From IMG/VR virus record IMGVR_UViG_3300033146_001059, positions 1 through 64,000 of that record: a stretch of 64,000 nucleotides of DNA. One strand, written 5' to 3'. Source of the stretch: a virus. Made by a program: the position numbers and the translations under genes. The notes beneath the pieces are model-generated. The model made no database searches. It was not told where the DNA came from and was given only the letters and a program-made list of their open reading frames with translations. This document shows, in pieces, positions 59,753-64,000 of this stretch (its first letter is position 1; every line of letters begins with the position of its first letter).

Positions 59753-60629
59753 TGCTTGGCTTGAAAGTATTCTTGATGAACAATTAAGAGAAGATCTTAA
59801 AGATAACACTATAGTAACAGGTGGAGCAATAGCTTCAATGTTACGGGGTGAGGATGTAAATGATTATGATTTATACTTTACAGATAAGAAGATTGTAATT
59901 AGACTTATTAATTACTATAAAGACGCGTCTTGGCCTATAACTATACTTAACGGTGCATTTAAACAGGTATATATTGAAGATGCTAAAGTACGTAGTGGAG
60001 GAGACTTTGAGCCAGCCGGTAACGCTTATAATATGGCTGTAGAGAATCTTGACGATGACAGGGTAACTATGTTTTTTAATTCTAAAGTTGGATATATTGT
60101 TAAAGCGCCATTAACTGGTGAAAGGGCACCTTATTCCCCTTTATTTTTTAGTGCGAATGCTATTACTCTTGCGAATGATATTCAAATCATTACTAGATTC
60201 CATGGTAGTCCACTAAAGATACACGAGAATTTTGATTTTGTACATGCCACTAATTACTATAAAGTTAGAACTGGTGAGTTGTATACAAATAAGAAAGCTC
60301 TTATATCATTAATGACAGGCGAGTTAAAGTACATGGGTAAAAGTAAATATCCATTAACTGCAATGATACGTACTCGAAAGTTTCAAGCTAGAGGGTATAC
60401 TATGGGTGCAGGTGAGATGGTGAAGATTATGTTTCAACTTAATGGTTATGATTTAAAAGATCCTGTTGTATTATCTGAGCAGCTTATAGGTGTTGATATT
60501 GCTTATTTTAATGAGCTTATTGAGGCGCTGATAAAAGCACAAAAAGATCCAGAGTTTAGTATTACTAATACATGGATCATGCAGCAGATAGATGAGATCT
60601 TTGATAAAGTTGAGCACGATGAAGATTAA
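59709..60629 (+). CDS. Nucleotidyltransferase-fold protein
   Basis: 306 residues. NTIVTGGAIASMLRGEDVND then YDLYF (residues ~33-57) is the GG...DYDLY signature of the DNA polymerase beta/poly(A) polymerase-like fold. The helical C-terminal half would carry the substrate. May add nucleotides to RNA or a small molecule. Also possible: a tRNA-modifying or toxin-like transferase. Confidence 0.7.
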   Translation: MKIKTIKFKIKKKIDAWLESILDEQLREDLKDNTIVTGGAIASMLRGEDVNDYDLYFTDKKIVIRLINYYKDASWPITILNGAFKQVYIEDAKVRSGGDFEPAGNAYNMAVENLDDDRVTMFFNSKVGYIVKAPLTGERAPYSPLFFSANAITLANDIQIITRFHGSPLKIHENFDFVHATNYYKVRTGELYTNKKALISLMTGELKYMGKSKYPLTAMIRTRKFQARGYTMGAGEMVKIMFQLNGYDLKDPVVLSEQLIGVDIAYFNELIEALIKAQKDPEFSITNTWIMQQIDEIFDKVEHDED

Positions 60630-60936
60630 TATAGACAAAACCAAAAATACTGGAAAAGAAGGTAAGAAAAGGAGTTTTACCTTTCCTAAATGGAAATTAC
60701 CTTCATTGATGCCTAGTAAAAAGATTATAGGGTTTTTATTTATATATGTTGGTGCTACAATATTCTTTTCTCTTATTGGGTGGGCGGTAGCTTATCCTCC
60801 TGTAGCTTTCTTAGCAGCCGTTTATACTACTGGAGTTAGTGTGGGAATAATTTTTATTGCAATAATATTTATAATTTGTGGTGTAGCTTTTATTGATAAT
60901 AGCGCAGAAGAGTGTAGACAATTCTTGAAATATTAA
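60619..60936 (+). CDS. Membrane protein, two helices
   Basis: 105 residues from ATG 60619 (MKINIDKTKNTGKEGKKRSF); the upstream start at 60592 is inside the previous gene. Basic N-terminal tail then two helices (IIGFLFIYVGATIFFSLIGW and VGIIFIAIIFIICGVAFI). Unrecognised. Confidence 0.55.
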   Translation: MKINIDKTKNTGKEGKKRSFTFPKWKLPSLMPSKKIIGFLFIYVGATIFFSLIGWAVAYPPVAFLAAVYTTGVSVGIIFIAIIFIICGVAFIDNSAEECRQFLKY

Positions 60937-60937
60937 T

Positions 60938-61013
60938 CGGATCATTTGATATGTAAATACGGATCATTTTTGAACTATATGATACATATTCGTGAGCTGA
61001 TTGATATGTAAAT
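60938..61013 (+). repeat. Intergenic direct repeats, promoter-like
   Basis: CGGATCATTT at 60938-60947 and 60960-60969; TTGATATGTAAAT at 60946-60958 and 61001-61013. The 92-base gap is otherwise AT-rich and lies before 61029. The repeats could be operator or promoter elements for the last early unit. Confidence 0.45.
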
Positions 61014-61028
61014 TTAAATTTAAATTAT

Positions 61029-61406
61029 ATGGAAGCAAATCAAATACTAGGACTTATAGTTTTACTAGGACTTATATTTTCATTAATGTGGGGATTTAAA
61101 ACTGCACTATCTACCACAAAGTATAAGAAAGCAGTTGTCAAACAGGTGCAAAATAAAGATGTGTGTGATGATGTGTGTGATGTTCAAAGTTACTTCATAG
61201 AATATGAATGTTATTTCTTAGGCTTTATACCTGTTACAGTTAAATTTTATAAAGAAGAGTGTGACTGGGGTGATTGCTATGAAGTTACCATTACAGCTAA
61301 ATCTGTTAAAAATATAATTAAGAAGTTTAATGAGCACGTTAAAAGTGTTCGTAGACCTATGAAATCTAAAACAATTCAAGACGTAAAAGATACATGCGAT
61401 GAGTAA
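61029..61406 (+). CDS. Membrane-anchored protein with twin CDDVCD
   Basis: 125 residues. One N-terminal helix (LGLIVLLGLIFSLMWGF), then a soluble domain with CDDVCDVQ, a beta-rich centre with four further Cys, and a Lys-rich end. Unrecognised. Overlaps the next gene by 8 bases. Confidence 0.55.
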   Translation: MEANQILGLIVLLGLIFSLMWGFKTALSTTKYKKAVVKQVQNKDVCDDVCDVQSYFIEYECYFLGFIPVTVKFYKEECDWGDCYEVTITAKSVKNIIKKFNEHVKSVRRPMKSKTIQDVKDTCDE

Positions 61407-61743
61407 AGAAGAAATGATAATTACCAGAAAAAGAGGGCTTATTGTTGAAGGAATACGGGCTGATAAAGGAATGTTAGAGATGTTACAATCTGTAATAATA
61501 CTTGATTTACTTGATGATAAGATGGATGTATTAACAAATATATTCACTCAAAAAGATAAGCAAGTGTCTAAGATGACTAGAAATCATTTTAGAAAGACAC
61601 AAGGACATCACGTAGCAGAATTCTTCGGGATTAGCTACGATACCGATGGAGATACTGATCCGGATCTTGATAAGATGAAGGAGAAGATTGAATTCACTAT
61701 CAAACAGTATATTGATAAGCGTGCTAAAAAACTAGGCTTATGA
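61399..61743 (+). CDS. Early helical protein
   Basis: 114 residues (MSKEEMIITRKRGLIVEGIR), soluble with an acidic centre (SYDTDGDTDPDLDKMKEKIE). Overlaps the next gene by 4 bases (ATGA). Unrecognised. Confidence 0.55.
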   Translation: MSKEEMIITRKRGLIVEGIRADKGMLEMLQSVIILDLLDDKMDVLTNIFTQKDKQVSKMTRNHFRKTQGHHVAEFFGISYDTDGDTDPDLDKMKEKIEFTIKQYIDKRAKKLGL

Positions 61744-62030
61744 CAAATGAAGAAAAAATTGATAGAGCCCATAAATTAGCGGGTACTATTGAACTCATAG
61801 AGCATATTCTTATTCGTATTAAAAGACAGAAGAAGATTTATGTCACTAAGGAGAAAGATGATGACATCTTCTTTTTTGGTGGGTTGCTGCAACGTTTTTT
61901 TCACATGTTTCAGCCTGAGTTAGAGAGTGTAAAAACTCCTGAAGAATATGATTTAGAAGTATTAACGCTTGTGGAAGACTTCTATGAGGAAAAAAGGCGA
62001 GAGCTTGAACATGAATTAATAACATTATAA
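61740..62030 (+). CDS. Early helical protein
   Basis: 96 residues, helical with acidic and basic patches (ELIEHILIRIKRQKKIYVTK). Stop and next ATG share base 62030 (TAATGG). Unrecognised. Confidence 0.55.
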   Translation: MTNEEKIDRAHKLAGTIELIEHILIRIKRQKKIYVTKEKDDDIFFFGGLLQRFFHMFQPELESVKTPEEYDLEVLTLVEDFYEEKRRELEHELITL

Positions 62031-62551
62031 TGGAAGAAGTAACATTTAAAAGAGAAGGATTTTGGTATTGGTTACATAATATGACCTTTATGCTAGAGCC
62101 AGAAGATACTTGCACATATAGAAATAGAATAGGATTTTCAATCATATTGAATATGTTGTTTTTACCTGCGTTTCTTACACGACTAGCTTTTATAGGTTTA
62201 TTTAATAAAAAACTTTGGTACGATGATTTTAGAATGTTTGGTTTTGGGCCTACGTTTATCTATATGATATTTTATGGGTTAATACTTGTGATAGCATCTG
62301 CACTAGCTGAGCAAGCTGGTGAAGCTCTGACATTTATTTATTATTTAATGTCTGCTGGGTATTTCATAGGAACATTTTCTGTTTTAGGTTTACTAGCTTA
62401 TGTTGCTAGTAAAATCCACGATTGGAAAGAAGCTAGAGAATTTGATAGAAAACATGCTGCAGATTATGTTGAGCCAGGTCCAGGTACATTTAAGAAATTA
62501 TATATTGCGTGGAAAAATAAATACTGTAGCAAGATAAAATGGGAAAATTAA
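62030..62551 (+). CDS. Membrane protein, three helices
   Basis: 173 residues. Hydrophobic stretches at about residues 40-63 (IILNMLFLPAFLTRLAFIGL), 78-96 and 103-128. Charged C-terminus. Overlaps the next gene by 13 bases. Unrecognised; may alter the host envelope. Confidence 0.6.
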   Translation: MEEVTFKREGFWYWLHNMTFMLEPEDTCTYRNRIGFSIILNMLFLPAFLTRLAFIGLFNKKLWYDDFRMFGFGPTFIYMIFYGLILVIASALAEQAGEALTFIYYLMSAGYFIGTFSVLGLLAYVASKIHDWKEAREFDRKHAADYVEPGPGTFKKLYIAWKNKYCSKIKWEN

Positions 62552-63060
62552 AAATAGACTGTAGAACAGGTGTGATTTCTCCTAGTAGTGATTACACTAA
62601 TAAATTCATGAACGGAGAAAAAGTTTTATTTAGTACTTATTCTAGTGGCAGCTTTAATTCTGATATGAAAAAGATGAAAGCCGTTATATTTGGCAATTTT
62701 ATAATGGAATTAGCTGAATATATGAAGAGTACTAGAAAAATCACTACAACATTACATGCTTATAATCATGAAGATGGGTCATTTATGATGGTCATGGGCA
62801 ACAGTATAAGTATAGGGTGTAATCCTATGTTGAAATCTTTTGATATAAAATTTAAATCTATAAGTATTGGTAGAACTGATTATGTTAATGTTCAGGCACA
62901 TATCTTAGATCAGAAGTTAAATATAGATATCTTAGAGGCATTTCATTATGTATCTAGAACATGGTCTTTTCCTGAAAATATGATTGTGCCTGATAATTAT
63001 AAAGAAAAATTTAAACGTTTTAATAAAAAGAGAAATGACGAAAGAAATCAAATTACCTAA
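62539..63060 (+). CDS. Early protein, unrecognised
   Basis: 173 residues (MGKLKIDCRTGVISPSSDYT), beta-rich with a helical C-terminus that is basic (NYKEKFKRFNKKRNDERNQI). Overlaps both neighbours. Confidence 0.6.
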   Translation: MGKLKIDCRTGVISPSSDYTNKFMNGEKVLFSTYSSGSFNSDMKKMKAVIFGNFIMELAEYMKSTRKITTTLHAYNHEDGSFMMVMGNSISIGCNPMLKSFDIKFKSISIGRTDYVNVQAHILDQKLNIDILEAFHYVSRTWSFPENMIVPDNYKEKFKRFNKKRNDERNQIT

Positions 63061-63367
63061 AGTAAGCGTTAAAACAGCTAAATTATATGAAAAAGCTGGT
63101 TTTGGTGCTATTGCAAATGAATTACCATTTGTAGCTAGAGTTGTATATAGACTTAGAACTGAGAAATATATATTACCTATAGTATTACCCACTGCTACTT
63201 GTTATTTCAATTATACGGCTACTACTATACTATGTGACCCGAGTGTAAAGCTTGAAAGACCCTTACCTTCGATTGTAAGTACTAATGATTATACTACTTA
63301 TGACGAAGCAATGGACATGTGCTTACAAGAAATACTGATGTTTTTAACACATACAGATGGACAATAA
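63035..63367 (+). CDS. Small early protein
   Basis: 110 residues from ATG 63035 (MTKEIKLPKVSVKTAKLYEK); an upstream start at 62984 would add 17 residues inside the previous gene. Mixed alpha/beta with a C-terminal helix rich in Met (EAMDMCLQEILMFL). Pattern suggests a fold similar to other small early proteins here; no family. Confidence 0.55.
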   Translation: MTKEIKLPKVSVKTAKLYEKAGFGAIANELPFVARVVYRLRTEKYILPIVLPTATCYFNYTATTILCDPSVKLERPLPSIVSTNDYTTYDEAMDMCLQEILMFLTHTDGQ

Positions 63368-63458
63368 TTTTAATACTGTTGAGGTATTGTACAACGATGA
63401 GTGGCAAGAGCTGCCATTATTAACACCTGAGTATTTAACAGAAAATAATCTATGGTAA
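63357..63458 (+). CDS. Micro-protein
   Basis: 33 residues (MDNNFNTVEVLYNDEWQELP then LLTPEYLTENNLW), acidic. It fills the gap between two genes and overlaps both, which supports translation. Confidence 0.4.
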   Translation: MDNNFNTVEVLYNDEWQELPLLTPEYLTENNLW

Positions 63459-63856
63459 TGAATAGAGATGAAATAATGAAGGAAGCGCTGAAGAGTGCAG
63501 ATCCTATAAAGAAAGGGCTATATAAAATGCTCGCAAGTGAGATGGATCGTGGATTTGATGATCCTAAAGTTACATTCCTAAGTGTTGTGAAGAAAATGAT
63601 TAAGAGTACCAAACTAGTACATCAAGATGATGTTACTCGTTATGAACTTAAACTTCTTCATAACCTTATGCCTAAACCAATTGACCTTAAGAAAGAATTT
63701 AAATGGTATATGGGTAACGCTTTAGCTGATAAATCTATTGGAGGAGTTATGAAATACTTCAAAGAAGAGTTTGATGGTAGATATGAAGCTAAAGATTTGT
63801 CTATTATGGCAAGAACTGAATTTAGAAAAGATTTACCTAAAACTAAGGGCGTATGA
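63452..63856 (+). CDS. YqeY/GatB-domain-like protein
   Basis: 134 residues. Helices reading MKEALKSADPIKKGLYKMLA, then YELKLLHNLMPKPIDLKKEF, IGGVMKYFKEEFDGRYEAK and LSIMARTEF follow the YqeY order (MKEAMK...LRML, then LPKQL...EE, then MGKVM..LK...G..D....V). YqeY is related to the GatB tail that contacts tRNA; its own role is unclear. A phage copy could touch aminoacyl-tRNA metabolism. Confidence 0.6.
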   Translation: MVMNRDEIMKEALKSADPIKKGLYKMLASEMDRGFDDPKVTFLSVVKKMIKSTKLVHQDDVTRYELKLLHNLMPKPIDLKKEFKWYMGNALADKSIGGVMKYFKEEFDGRYEAKDLSIMARTEFRKDLPKTKGV

Positions 63857-64000
63857 GTTTCGCACAAACAGTACTAGTGACAAGGTGCGCTTTTTGTGAA
63901 TTCTTTGACCCAATAAATGATGAATGTTCAGGGGTTGAAGGTTACATGGCAGTAGACCCTGAGTATATTCATGCTGATTGTCCAGAAGATAATAAACCTG
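63853..64000 (+). CDS. Cys-rich protein, cut by the window end
   Basis: The frame opens at ATG 63853 (ATGA overlap) and runs to 64000: MSFAQTVLVTRCAFCEFFDP then NDECSGVEGYMAVDPEYIHA. CxxC plus two further Cys suggests a zinc-binding site. Partial. Confidence 0.55.
   Translation, partial: MSFAQTVLVTRCAFCEFFDPINDECSGVEGYMAVDPEYIHADCPEDNKP

Overview
This window is part of a tailed-phage genome infecting a Bacteroidota host, most likely a crAss-like (Crassvirales-type) podovirus. Three things point there. The order TerL, GroES-like protein, portal, small head proteins, scaffold, major capsid protein, ring-type connectors and a giant muzzle protein is read as one block. The portal N-terminus resembles crAss-like portals as I remember them. 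Plus-strand genes start behind AT-rich leaders rather than strong Shine-Dalgarno sites. The taxonomic call is family recognition from memory, not a search result.

Layout. Positions 1-40,635 are almost entirely minus strand and hold virion genes. From right to left these are: a winged-helix regulator, a GIY-YIG-type protein, a PD-(D/E)XK nuclease, a cluster of proteins ending in a common GG-hydrophobic-LYKK tail (one an amidase), TerL, a tandem GroES-like protein, portal, scaffold, major capsid protein, connector/ring proteins, three paralogous virion proteins, a Dps-like protein, the 1,949-residue muzzle, and a mosaic tail-fibre cassette that includes an exostosin-like glycosyltransferase. 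A motif, TTTCTTATAnTA, recurs upstream of several minus-strand transcription blocks. Positions 40,636-41,162 are a divergent control region with phased repeats.

Positions 41,163-64,000 are plus-strand, early-type genes. Most are small, overlapping and unrecognised, and many are single-pass membrane proteins. Recognisable members are a DnaA domain IV-like protein, a holin-like protein with a lipoprotein micro-ORF, a radical SAM enzyme next to a secreted Cys-rich mini-protein, a metallophosphoesterase, a HAD-like protein, a nucleotidyltransferase-like protein and a YqeY-like protein. Two minus-strand homing-nuclease-like genes flank the phosphoesterase.

The early half is unusually rich in structured RNA. 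The clearest is a tmRNA gene at about 50.55-50.80 kb whose acceptor piece is encoded upstream of its coding piece, i.e. circularly permuted, with an alanine resume codon and a tag ending LAAA. Others are a ~600-nt structured non-coding region (44.5-45.1 kb), a ~200-nt multi-hairpin RNA (42.06-42.26 kb), an H-type pseudoknot (45.5 kb), a three-way junction (49.7 kb) and a closed 177-nt element (51.5 kb).

The best candidates for something undescribed are the permuted phage tmRNA, the shared C-terminal tail on packaged-type proteins, the radical SAM plus Cys-rich peptide pair, and the RNA-rich intergenic regions. No rRNA, complete tRNA, CRISPR array or insertion sequence was found.
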